IMG/VR virus record: IMGVR_UViG_3300042351_000893 | Span: 1-24,798 of that record | DNA length: 24,798 nt | Source: a virus | Reading direction: 5' to 3' (one strand) | Part shown: positions 7,043 through 13,730 of the stretch, one piece after another | Position numbering within the stretch: position 1 is the first letter of the stretch | Layout: each line of letters opens with the position of its first letter | Made by a program: the position numbers and the translations under genes | The notes under the pieces: model-generated | What the model saw: only the letters and a program-made list of their open reading frames with translations | What the model was told of the DNA's origin: nothing | The model's database searches: none

Positions 7043-8995
7043 TTATTCGGGGCGATCCCAGGTTCCGGTGCCTTGCCATGCATGAGTAAATGCATAGGTT
7101 TTTCCGTCCTGAGTGGGATTGCCATTGGGGCCGCCTGCTTGTAATTCTGTAGCAAAATCCGCATGCCACGCACCATGTCTGCCAATTTCAAATTTGTAAT
7201 GTGCTTTAAAATAATCATTGGGACGCAAGCCATCATTCAAACACGATCCAGGCCCGAATTCTGGCAAATCAATTGTGGGATCAAATCTCACATCCAATTT
7301 AAATTCGCCCACTGCCAACCATAATACTCGTAACAACGGCCATATTTCGTTTACCAACGAATCAGCAATGGGATTTGTTGACAGCTTGATTATGGCATAG
7401 TCAAACATTTCGTAGGGTATGATATCTTGTATGTTGTTTTTGTCGTACAACAATTCATAGTGCGATTCAATACCCGGGCGTTCCGGTCGGGATTGAATAC
7501 CTGGCGGGGTCCGGTTGTCGCAGTGCAAATGGTTGAGTATTATGTTAGCGGATTTATATCTGACTAATCTGTGCAGAATTGTATTTGTATAATCATTGGT
7601 CACCCAATGTCCGCCATAGTGCCCACGACTTACATCAAAGTCTTCTCTATTCTGTGACAACGGCGTGTCTGGATTTAGATTACAGATTCCAAAGTTTCGG
7701 CCAGTGATGGTGGTATTTCTTGTGCGCCATAGTAGTGTCATTGTTTCGGCAGCATCATTTTGTGTCTCGCCCGGGAATCCTGTAAACCAATTTGTAAATG
7801 CGTGTAGGCCAATCACTGTCATGTCAGTTAGATTCTGTTCTACTGCTTCACGTTTGACATTTTTTTTCATCAATTGAAGAACATGATTAGATCCTGATTC
7901 AACTCCAAAATTTAATACTGCACACCCACTGGATTTGAGATCTTGCAAGTATTTGATGTCCATACGATGATCACATCTAGCATATCCTAGCCAGTCAATA
8001 TCTATTTTACGTGCTACAATTTCTTGAGCAAACTGACGTAGCTCTGTTAGGTCACCGTTGACCAAACTGTCAATGAACCAAACTGTTTTAATTCCGTATT
8101 GATTGTAATTGAATTCCACTTCGTCAACAATGCTTAACGCCTGCCTGTTACGATATCTCCAGAATGTGGTTTCACTGCAAAACTGACATTTGGCCACACA
8201 GCCTCGACTCATTTCAGAAGATATACCTGTGCCCATAGTGTACAGGCTTAGATCAAAATCACTGTAGTCTGGTATGGGCATACTGTCAAGGTCAATTCGA
8301 ATACCTTTGTCGTGGCGATGTATATGCTCGGTAATTACTATGTTATTTTCAACCTTGTCTAGTAGATCCATGAAAATAATCTCTCCTTCACCTACCACAA
8401 TGTGGTCCATTAACTCCGGTGCAATAAGTTGTTCTTGCGTGGCCTGTGGCCCACCTGCTATAATTCTTACATCTGGGATACGCTGTCTTAGTTGTTGTAT
8501 AATCCAGTTGGTACATTGGTTATTGCTGTAATAAATGCTGAAACCCACAACAGTGGGGTTAAACGCAACAATCTTGTCAATGTATTCGATCAACAACGGT
8601 TCAATAGATCTGTGTATGTCAGTAAAATATGTTTCATTTTTCCAGCGCCAATCATTGTATCCGTTCCACTGGTCTTTATCTCCGTAGTGATAGGCCGCGA
8701 TGTTTATGTCAAAACATTGTGTGGCATACCCGGATGCTTTAGATAGTGCGGTCAGTCTAGCAAGATTATAAGGTGGAATATATGGACCCCATTCTGGGGC
8801 AAGTATCAGTGCCACACGAGTGTTTCTTGACACATTTGATTGTAAATTTACAGGGGTTAAATTTTTTCTTGTGCGCTCGGGCCTAGCGGCCATGCGTTTC
8901 ATGGTTTCAATCATAGCTAAATCACGTGCGCCGCCGTCACCTGTTACTACCGGTGCGGTGCGTTTAGATACTATAGGAATTGTTATGTTGGCCAT
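7043..8995 (-). CDS. B12-binding-type radical SAM protein
   Basis: 650 residues from the ATG at 8995; the 20 extra in-frame residues upstream are rejected because they would cover the divergent promoter gap. Residues about 60-215 form a Rossmann-like domain (RVALILAPEWG, TVVGFSIYYSNNQ, IIAGGPQAT, VVGEGE) typical of the cobalamin-binding half of this family, although I do not see the classical DxHxxG motif. The radical SAM cluster is CVAKCQFC (C266, C270, C273), followed by a TIM-barrel-like region with NFGVESGS. The C-terminal part (about 480-650) is less familiar. Such enzymes methylate or rearrange unactivated carbons or phosphorus; the substrate cannot be inferred. It is divergent from the + strand gene at 9047 and upstream of the desaturase. 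Confidence 0.85.
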   Translation of the reverse strand: MANITIPIVSKRTAPVVTGDGGARDLAMIETMKRMAARPERTRKNLTPVNLQSNVSRNTRVALILAPEWGPYIPPYNLARLTALSKASGYATQCFDINIAAYHYGDKDQWNGYNDWRWKNETYFTDIHRSIEPLLIEYIDKIVAFNPTVVGFSIYYSNNQCTNWIIQQLRQRIPDVRIIAGGPQATQEQLIAPELMDHIVVGEGEIIFMDLLDKVENNIVITEHIHRHDKGIRIDLDSMPIPDYSDFDLSLYTMGTGISSEMSRGCVAKCQFCSETTFWRYRNRQALSIVDEVEFNYNQYGIKTVWFIDSLVNGDLTELRQFAQEIVARKIDIDWLGYARCDHRMDIKYLQDLKSSGCAVLNFGVESGSNHVLQLMKKNVKREAVEQNLTDMTVIGLHAFTNWFTGFPGETQNDAAETMTLLWRTRNTTITGRNFGICNLNPDTPLSQNREDFDVSRGHYGGHWVTNDYTNTILHRLVRYKSANIILNHLHCDNRTPPGIQSRPERPGIESHYELLYDKNNIQDIIPYEMFDYAIIKLSTNPIADSLVNEIWPLLRVLWLAVGEFKLDVRFDPTIDLPEFGPGSCLNDGLRPNDYFKAHYKFEIGRHGAWHADFATELQAGGPNGNPTQDGKTYAFTHAWQGTGTWDRPE

Positions 8996-9000
8996 ATAGA

Positions 9001-9006
9001 TACTTA
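9001..9006 (-). promoter_or_regulatory. TAAGTA late-like box before B12 radical SAM gene
   Basis: The minus strand reads CAAATAAGTATCT then TAT-ATG. Twelve of the 13 bases before the spacer match the element upstream of the gene starting at 17322. The box ends 5 bases before the ATG. Confidence 0.35.
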
Positions 9007-9036
9007 TTTGTAATTTAACTATGCGGTTAATAACAC

Positions 9037-9042
9037 TAAATA
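9037..9042 (+). promoter_or_regulatory. TAAATA late-promoter-like box before the 93-aa gene
   Basis: The sequence is CTAAATAC-ACA-ATG, almost the same as the minus-strand element before the desaturase (TAAATAC-TCA-ATG). It would give a leaderless transcript starting at the ATG. Confidence 0.4.
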
Positions 9043-9046
9043 CACA

Positions 9047-9328
9047 ATGAAACAATTTATTCGTGTGCTATGTGACGTTGATTGCAGTTGGACTGAAACT
9101 CCACCTGTTTACCGCGTTTACGTAGATGACGAATTATTTGCTGAAAGAACCTGGCGTTGGCGAGATGAGTATCTTGAAGAAATGATACAGATCGAAGCAG
9201 AGCCAGGCGAATATGTAATCAGTTACGAACTTGTCAATTCTCCCGGTGCCACCATACGTGTTTTAAATATGCGTGTGGATTACGGTCCCGGAAAAATCAA
9301 AGGAAATCTACTAAAGATACTCACATGA
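9047..9328 (+). CDS. Small beta-rich protein, hypothetical
   Basis: 93 residues. The pattern is alternating strands: VYRVYVDDELFAERTW, MIQIEAEPGEYVISYELV, ATIRVLNMRVDYG, with many Tyr, Trp and acidic residues. This would suit an immunoglobulin-like or carbohydrate-binding sandwich, but I do not recognise a named family. It leads the operon that runs to 12545 and overlaps the next gene by ATGA. A TAAATA box 4 bases before the ATG and no Shine-Dalgarno sequence suggest late, leaderless expression. Function unknown. Confidence 0.6.
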   Translation: MKQFIRVLCDVDCSWTETPPVYRVYVDDELFAERTWRWRDEYLEEMIQIEAEPGEYVISYELVNSPGATIRVLNMRVDYGPGKIKGNLLKILT

Positions 9329-9525
9329 GAGCTCAGGAATTTATCAAAGAAAATGCATCCGTTGGTGCCACCAGTAGTGGTAGCGTTGCCACTGTGGCCA
9401 TGCCCATGGGCGGCATGCAGTCAAGAAATCCCGATAGTTTCTTTTCTGGTAAATATACCACGGACCCTTTTCCCAATACCCCGAAAAGTATGAGAAAGAA
9501 AGCAAGGAAAACAAATGTTAAGTGA
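9325..9525 (+). CDS. Small tagged protein, capsid-targeting-like N-terminus
   Basis: 66 residues. MRAQEFIKE closely resembles the T4 head-targeting peptide with its I-x-E cleavage position. The rest is low complexity: a Gly/Ser/Ala/Val stretch (SVGATSSGSVATVAMPMGG), then Asn/Pro/Thr-rich, then a basic tail (KSMRKKARKTNVK). After removal of the tag it would be a short, basic, probably disordered peptide, as expected of a packaged DNA-neutralising internal protein; this is inference. It overlaps both neighbours (ATGA upstream, 11 bases downstream). Confidence 0.6.
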   Translation: MRAQEFIKENASVGATSSGSVATVAMPMGGMQSRNPDSFFSGKYTTDPFPNTPKSMRKKARKTNVK

Positions 9526-9955
9526 TTTACTAAAGACCTATTTGGCCAGTACATTTTCGTACTATTTGAAGGCACACTATTTTCATTGGAATGTGGAAGG
9601 GCCAGACTTTGGTGAATTGCACAAGTTTTTATCTAAGATCTACGAAGATGCGTTTGATGCTATAGATCCCATTGCTGAATACATCCGCACCACAGAAGAA
9701 TATGCCCCTGGCAGTCTCAGCCGCTTTTTAGAACTAACACAGATACCGGATCAAACCAAAGTGCCACGTGCTCGCTTGATGCTGGAAGAATTACTCGCAG
9801 ACACCCAAATAATGATCAACCTTAGCCGCCAAGTTTTCGAAGCCAGTGCTGCCGAAGGTCGTGAAGACATTGCAAACTTTGCCGCAGAACGCCAAAGCCA
9901 ACACGGCAAGTATCAGTGGCAACTGAAAAGTTATTTGAAGGACGCGAGGGCATAA
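9515..9955 (+). CDS. Dps/ferritin-like DNA-protection protein
   Basis: 146 residues, predicted all-helical. The N-terminal half has KAHYFHWNVEGPDFGELHKF and DAIDPIAEYIR. Ferroxidase ligands fit the Dps pattern with the spacing of bacterial Dps (His, +12 His, +15 Asp, +4 Glu): H24, H36, D51, E55. The length is slightly below bacterial Dps (about 160-170) because the N-terminal tail is short, so the Lys-rich DNA-binding tail is missing. Dps proteins oxidise Fe(II) with peroxide and protect DNA. An AAGGA ribosome site lies about 7 bases before the ATG, inside the preceding gene. In this phage it may protect DNA from oxidative damage in the cell or virion; the latter is speculation. Confidence 0.85.
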   Translation: MLSDLLKTYLASTFSYYLKAHYFHWNVEGPDFGELHKFLSKIYEDAFDAIDPIAEYIRTTEEYAPGSLSRFLELTQIPDQTKVPRARLMLEELLADTQIMINLSRQVFEASAAEGREDIANFAAERQSQHGKYQWQLKSYLKDARA

Positions 9956-9956
9956 C

Positions 9957-10655
9957 ATGGATGAAATTTACACGATAATGCAGAGACTTGCATTGATTGA
10001 AAGCACTATCACACCAGATAGCGTTTCAAAAGGATTGAACGCACAACAACGGTCTGTGCCACAAATGCCTGCATTATTTAAAATGCCCGATCAAGGTCCA
10101 GTACTAGGCGGCAATCCCAACAAGAAAGCACCCAGTGCTGGTTACATGGTTGGCTCCAGCGAAAGTGTCGAGCACGACGAGGAAGCCCTGGAAGAAGCAG
10201 TGACCAGTGAAGACAAGTTAGACAAGGTTAAAAAGTCCTTTGCTGACTACCTTGACAGTATTGCTGACGAAAAGAAAGACACTGACTTAAAAGACCCGGT
10301 TCGAGTAGATCGTGACATCAGTAAAAAGCCTGCGAAAGATGCCAGCATCATTGCCAAACAAATCACTGCTGTTGCAGAAGATCCCACTGACGAGAATCCC
10401 ATTGTACAAATGCCCACAACACCTGTGCAAGAACCAACCTATGCGGAATCAGCACCGGTTAAAACCATTGCATTAGAAGACGGTCGTTCATGTGAAATAT
10501 ACGGAGACGAACGTGCGGGATTTGAAATTCGTCATGGTGACCGTGCAATGAAGAGCCGTTTTAAAAATCTAGACCAAGCACAGATGGCCTTGGAAATGTA
10601 CCAGGCTAGACAACGCCGACAAGATCTGTCAGCTGACTACGTAGAGGAAGCATAA
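9957..10655 (+). CDS. Acidic modular protein, hypothetical
   Basis: 232 residues. The N-terminal 10-50 region, LALIES...SVSKGLNAQQRSVPQMP, is followed by a Pro/Gly-rich stretch (PVLGGNPNKKAPSAGYMVG). The middle is strongly charged and alternates acidic and basic blocks (EHDEEALEEAV, DKVKKS, EKKDTDLKD). The C-terminal 45 residues (about 175-220: ALEDGRSCEIYGDERAGFEIRHG) look like a small beta hairpin domain plus helix. VAE (about 139-141) and LIE (14-15) near the ends of segments match the putative head-protease consensus. It begins one base after the Dps stop and overlaps the next gene as TAATG. I do not recognise a named domain; a structural or head-associated role is inference. Confidence 0.5.
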   Translation: MDEIYTIMQRLALIESTITPDSVSKGLNAQQRSVPQMPALFKMPDQGPVLGGNPNKKAPSAGYMVGSSESVEHDEEALEEAVTSEDKLDKVKKSFADYLDSIADEKKDTDLKDPVRVDRDISKKPAKDASIIAKQITAVAEDPTDENPIVQMPTTPVQEPTYAESAPVKTIALEDGRSCEIYGDERAGFEIRHGDRAMKSRFKNLDQAQMALEMYQARQRRQDLSADYVEEA

Positions 10656-11839
10656 TGAACCTAAATGATCTATACGAAATGAGAGACCCACGTGATGCAT
10701 ATGAACGTGACGTTGCTAACAGCACCAGTGGCTTTGGCAAAGACTCACAAGCATATCGTGCAGACGGTGGCGCCAATGACGAGAATCATGCACTTGACCA
10801 GCAGTCAAGTACTTGGTATATTCGCCTCAATGGAAAACTGATCCGAGACAAATCAGGCAATCCTTATGCATTCCAAGATAAGGCTGCCGCAAACAAAGCC
10901 GCACGTACAATGCAGGCCAAACTGTTCAACAAAGACAAAGAGTTTATGTTGACTACCAACCCCAACGATAAACCTCAAGGTGTGGCGGAAACTGGCAGCA
11001 ATGATGTTGAAGAATTTTTACACAAAGTTGCACGATCCGGCGACAACGGGTTTGACATGCTATACAATGCACAACAAGGCAAATACGGCCGAGAAATTGA
11101 ACAATCTATACAAGACATGTATGATGATATCTCTATCGATACAGGCTATCACGGCGATGATGACTTTGAACAAATTTATGATCGTATGTTGGATAACATT
11201 GAAGCCGATTACGGTCAGCAAGGCATGGCGGAAGCCAAAGTAGACAGCGATGGCCACTCTGTTGACCACGCTGACTCGGGCGAATACGATTACGAAGGTG
11301 ACCAAGCAAAAGATCAATTGAACACTATTGTACGTGCGGCTCGCAGACTCAACGGCATGTTGGATGACAACGAAAATATGCCAGAGTGGGTACAAATGAA
11401 AATTACTAATGCGGCTGACTATATTGACACAGCGGCTGATTACATTGAATCCAATCAAGAACCCGAACTGGCTGAGGGCGAGAGGGGCCGTGGCCGTCCT
11501 CCATCGGGCCAGCAGGATACTACGCCTGTTACCCCAGGACGAGTTGAAAAGACCGCAACCGGTATTCGTCATCATGCAGACGCTAGTCGTTACGGCGGAA
11601 CAGAGCCGGACGCGGAAGATGATCACTTGATGAGCAAATCGCATATTTCTAGACTAGGCAAAATGACAGAGCCTGATATTGATGAAGGCGAAAAAGTCGG
11701 CAATATGGATGCTGACAAGTTTGATGCGGCTATGTCTCGTCTCAAACAGTTGGCCGGTGCAGGCCCAATGAAAACTGTGTACGACCCTACCAAGCGTGTG
11801 TATCGAAACGTTCCAACAGCAGTGCAACCTAAAAAATGA
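10655..11839 (+). CDS. Modular acidic protein with QGVAET and QGMAEA linkers
   Basis: 394 residues. Segments: (1) residues 1-107, STWYIRLNGKLIRDKSGN...AAANKAARTM, a small beta-alpha module. (2) Linker QGVAET (108-113). (3) An acidic helical stretch with GDNGFDMLYNAQQGKYG (about 120-188). (4) Linker QGMAEA (189-194). (5) EYDYEGDQAKDQLNTIVRAA...MPEWVQMKITNAADYIDT, a helical module of a type recurrent in marine phages (about 210-272). (6) LAEGERGRGRPPSGQ, an AT-hook-like GRGRP patch that may contact DNA. (7) An acidic C-terminus. Overlaps the next micro-ORF by ATGA. Function unknown; module boundaries with xAE motifs are the main clue. Confidence 0.6.
   Translation: MNLNDLYEMRDPRDAYERDVANSTSGFGKDSQAYRADGGANDENHALDQQSSTWYIRLNGKLIRDKSGNPYAFQDKAAANKAARTMQAKLFNKDKEFMLTTNPNDKPQGVAETGSNDVEEFLHKVARSGDNGFDMLYNAQQGKYGREIEQSIQDMYDDISIDTGYHGDDDFEQIYDRMLDNIEADYGQQGMAEAKVDSDGHSVDHADSGEYDYEGDQAKDQLNTIVRAARRLNGMLDDNENMPEWVQMKITNAADYIDTAADYIESNQEPELAEGERGRGRPPSGQQDTTPVTPGRVEKTATGIRHHADASRYGGTEPDAEDDHLMSKSHISRLGKMTEPDIDEGEKVGNMDADKFDAAMSRLKQLAGAGPMKTVYDPTKRVYRNVPTAVQPKK
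10976..10993 (+). repeat. QGVAET linker repeat, copy C
   Basis: CAAGGTGTGGCGGAA is 15 of 15 bases identical to the first part of copy A, about 7.3 kb away. It is in frame and followed by ACT. The context downstream (GGCAGCAATGAT) also resembles copy A (GAAAGCAATGAT). Confidence 0.8.
11219..11236 (+). repeat. QGMAEA linker repeat, copy F
   Basis: CAAGGCATGGCGGAAGCC encodes Q-G-M-A-E-A. It keeps the TGGCGGAAG core and lies at a module boundary. Confidence 0.65.
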
Positions 11840-11913
11840 GCGCAAACGACTATCCTGTATATCCAGAAGATGACGGATACGATCGTTTCCGCAATCCCTA
11901 CTCACCAGTATAA
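11836..11913 (+). CDS. 25-residue micro-ORF, Tyr/Pro/Asp-rich
   Basis: The ATG overlaps the previous stop (ATGA) and its TAA overlaps the following ATG (TAATG), so it is perfectly packed between two genes. The peptide begins MSANDYPVYPEDDG and ends NPYSPV; it has four Tyr, four Pro and many acidic residues. It is too short for a family call. The packing argues that it is translated rather than an accident. Confidence 0.5.
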   Translation: MSANDYPVYPEDDGYDRFRNPYSPV

Positions 11914-12545
11914 TGCTGTTAAGTGACTTCAGAATCAAAAACTTAGACAAACTAGATAACATTCTAGTGGATCTCTGCAGTCAAATAGTTCAAGGCAAAC
12001 GTGACCACACTGACCTGGGCATGGTGGCTGCCGCAGTACTAGATCCCAACGACAATTGTGTAAGTGCCATAAACTATCCTGCAGAAGATGGTTCACGTGT
12101 ACACGCAGAACGTGCGGCAATGGATGCTTATCAGGAACAGTTTGGCGACATTCCCCCGGGTAGCATCATAATCACAACACTGAGTCCTTGCACAGAAGAC
12201 ATGCCAGATCGGCATGGTGAAAGTTGCACAGACCTAATCAACCAGTCTGGTGTACACAAAGTGTATGCAGGCTACGCAGATCCATCACAGGACGAAGTGC
12301 GTAAAAAGTTTCATGTCAAGACCACAACCAACCCACGCATCCGACAACTGTGCAAGGCATTTGCTGATACATTTTTAAAAGATCATTTAGACGAACTAAG
12401 TTTCTTGGGGTCACAGTGTACCAAAGACTGCTCTGGGCACCGTGCAGGATACGAATGGAGCAAGCGCAAAGGTCTAAAGCAGGGCAACTCACCCTGGTCA
12501 CCAAGTTTTAACAAAGGTGCCGCATTGGCAGTTGCCGGCAAATAA
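11913..12545 (+). CDS. RibD/CDA-type deaminase with C-terminal Cys module
   Basis: 210 residues. Residues 37-110 contain the cytidine-deaminase-like zinc site: HAE at 64-66 (catalytic Glu) and SPCTEDM...ESCTDL with C93 and C105. PC-x11-C is a longer spacing than the usual PCxxC but is typical of RibD-like or related deaminases. The family deaminates pyrimidine or pterin-like rings using a zinc-bound water. The C-terminal third (about 160-210: FLGSQCTKDCSGHRAGYEWSK, then NKGAALAVAGK) is a separate phage-type module with two more Cys and a His. Its start is coupled to the micro-ORF, and it ends the operon, followed by a structured gap. The substrate is uncertain: dCMP, cytidine or a deazaflavin-type precursor. 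Confidence 0.75.
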   Translation: MLLSDFRIKNLDKLDNILVDLCSQIVQGKRDHTDLGMVAAAVLDPNDNCVSAINYPAEDGSRVHAERAAMDAYQEQFGDIPPGSIIITTLSPCTEDMPDRHGESCTDLINQSGVHKVYAGYADPSQDEVRKKFHVKTTTNPRIRQLCKAFADTFLKDHLDELSFLGSQCTKDCSGHRAGYEWSKRKGLKQGNSPWSPSFNKGAALAVAGK

Positions 12546-12650
12546 AAGAACACACCTTAGGACCGGTACTTGTTACCGTAAGTGTGAGGCGGCTGCTGCC
12601 TTGGACGGCCCGATTCGCTACCGGGAATCCAAAAGTGAGCTATATACATC
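12546..12650 (+). other. Structured intergenic RNA or operator (105 bases)
   Basis: Three consecutive stem-loops are visible. At 12551-12586, CACACCTTA pairs with TAAGTGTG (one bulged C), enclosing CGGTA-CTTGT-TACCG. At 12587-12601, AGGC pairs with GCCT around a 7-base loop. At 12609-12625, CCCG pairs with CGGG around a 9-base loop. A TATATA box then follows at 12641-12646. It could end the upstream operon (without a clear U-tract) or regulate the radical SAM gene downstream. Confidence 0.45.
12641..12646 (+). promoter_or_regulatory. TATATA late-like box before radical SAM/SPASM gene
   Basis: The order is TATATAC-ATC-ATG, the same layout and spacing as the TAAATAC boxes before the genes at 9047 and 7011. 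There is no Shine-Dalgarno sequence before this ATG. Confidence 0.35.
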
Positions 12651-13730
12651 ATGATCACCATCGATAATGTTAAAGAGATACACCTAGAACTCACAACACT
12701 TTGCAACGCACGATGCCCATTGTGTGTAAGAAATGCAAACGGATATCCGCACAACTTTGGGTATCCTGAAACATCTTTATCACTGGAACAAGTAAAACAG
12801 ATATTTCCTGTTGATTTTATTCGACAACTAAGGCTTATTGATTTTTGCGGCAACTTTGGCGATTTCATAATGGCACCAGACGCTGTGGAAATTGTTGAGT
12901 ACTTCCGTAGTGTTAATCCCTCCACTAGAATCACAATCAATACCAATGGCAGCGCCAGAGATCGAGAATTCTGGACACGCATTGGTCAGTGCAATGTGGA
13001 AATAATATTTGATCTTGACGGGCTTGAAGACACTCATGCCATGTATAGAGTAGACACTAACTGGCAAAATATCATTCGCAATGCGCAGACGGCAATGTCC
13101 AATGGCAGTAGTGCTGTGTGGAAAATGATTAAATTTCAACATAACTTGCATCAAATTGATGCCTGTCGCGACATGGCTAAAATCTTGGGGTTTTATAGAT
13201 TTGATCTTACTGATCACGGTCGGGACTACGGACCAGCATTTGACCGCCATGGAAATATGACACATATCTTAGGCATTGTTGATGACCGCAATGGGCCACG
13301 CACTATTGATCAAATAATACAATGGAAAGACCATACAACTCCACGGCTGCCGCCAGAAGAAAAAGAAACACTGGATTGTTACAGCAATCGCAGTGAAACT
13401 ATTTTTATTGCTGCCAATGGAGAAGTGTATCCTTGCTGTTATCTTGGTGCATTTCCCCGTACATTTATGGATGGACCTTGGTACGATCTGGTCCACACAC
13501 AACTAAAGACCATTGTGGACCATGTCAACAACAATGCACTCGAAATAGGAATTGAAGCCGCAACAGAATGGTTCAATCAAATTGAAGAACGTTGGAAAAT
13601 AGAAAAATACAAAGATGGCAGATTAATCTTGTGTGATTCTCATTGTGGTAGAAAGTATCAACACTGGGAAAGACAAGTGTTAAACACTGTGTTAAACAAC
13701 AAGGAAATAAGCAATGGAACAGTGGATTAA
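12651..13730 (+). CDS. Radical SAM protein with SPASM-like C-terminus
   Basis: 359 residues. The [4Fe-4S] motif is CNARCPLC at C18, C22 and C25, the CX3CX2C of radical SAM enzymes. DFCGNFGD (64-71) takes the position of the usual GGEP. ITINTNG (94-100) is the typical strand after it. The C-terminal half carries further Cys at 243, 262, 263 (GEVYPCCYLG), 328 and 332, as in SPASM/twitch extensions that bind auxiliary clusters and often act on peptides or sugars. It is the first gene of an apparent operon with two oxygenases and overlaps the next by 17 bases. The substrate is unknown. I infer a modification island. Confidence 0.88.
   Translation: MITIDNVKEIHLELTTLCNARCPLCVRNANGYPHNFGYPETSLSLEQVKQIFPVDFIRQLRLIDFCGNFGDFIMAPDAVEIVEYFRSVNPSTRITINTNGSARDREFWTRIGQCNVEIIFDLDGLEDTHAMYRVDTNWQNIIRNAQTAMSNGSSAVWKMIKFQHNLHQIDACRDMAKILGFYRFDLTDHGRDYGPAFDRHGNMTHILGIVDDRNGPRTIDQIIQWKDHTTPRLPPEEKETLDCYSNRSETIFIAANGEVYPCCYLGAFPRTFMDGPWYDLVHTQLKTIVDHVNNNALEIGIEAATEWFNQIEERWKIEKYKDGRLILCDSHCGRKYQHWERQVLNTVLNNKEISNGTVD

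Larger units (their letters stand above)
8996..9046. promoter_or_regulatory. 51-base divergent promoter region
   Basis: This short AT-rich gap separates two divergent genes. Each side ends in a TAAATA-like box close to the start codon: TAAGTA at 9001-9006 on minus and TAAATA at 9037-9042 on plus. Confidence 0.5.

Noticed and set aside
7012-7236. Upstream extension of the desaturase to 309 residues
   Set aside because: The extension overlaps the 3' end of the radical SAM gene and lacks any membrane or desaturase feature; the ATG at 7011 follows a TAAATA box.
8996-9046. Cobalamin riboswitch for the B12-type radical SAM gene
   Set aside because: The gap is only 51 bases and lacks a B12 box (GCCACTG type).
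11060-11644. Long antisense open frame (194 codons) inside the 394-residue gene
   Set aside because: It is opposite a gene with clear coupling and module structure, is rich in Val/Ile/Cys without a motif, and has no ribosome site.
12546-12650. Possible tRNA from three consecutive stem-loops with a TTCG-containing last loop
   Set aside because: No 7-base-pair acceptor stem, no U33-type anticodon loop and no 5-bp T stem with a GTTCGAxxC loop; neither strand folds to a cloverleaf by eye.
12651-13730. Direct assignment as a RiPP maturase
   Set aside because: SPASM-like Cys are present but no convincing precursor peptide or leader-binding domain is seen next to it; function left open.
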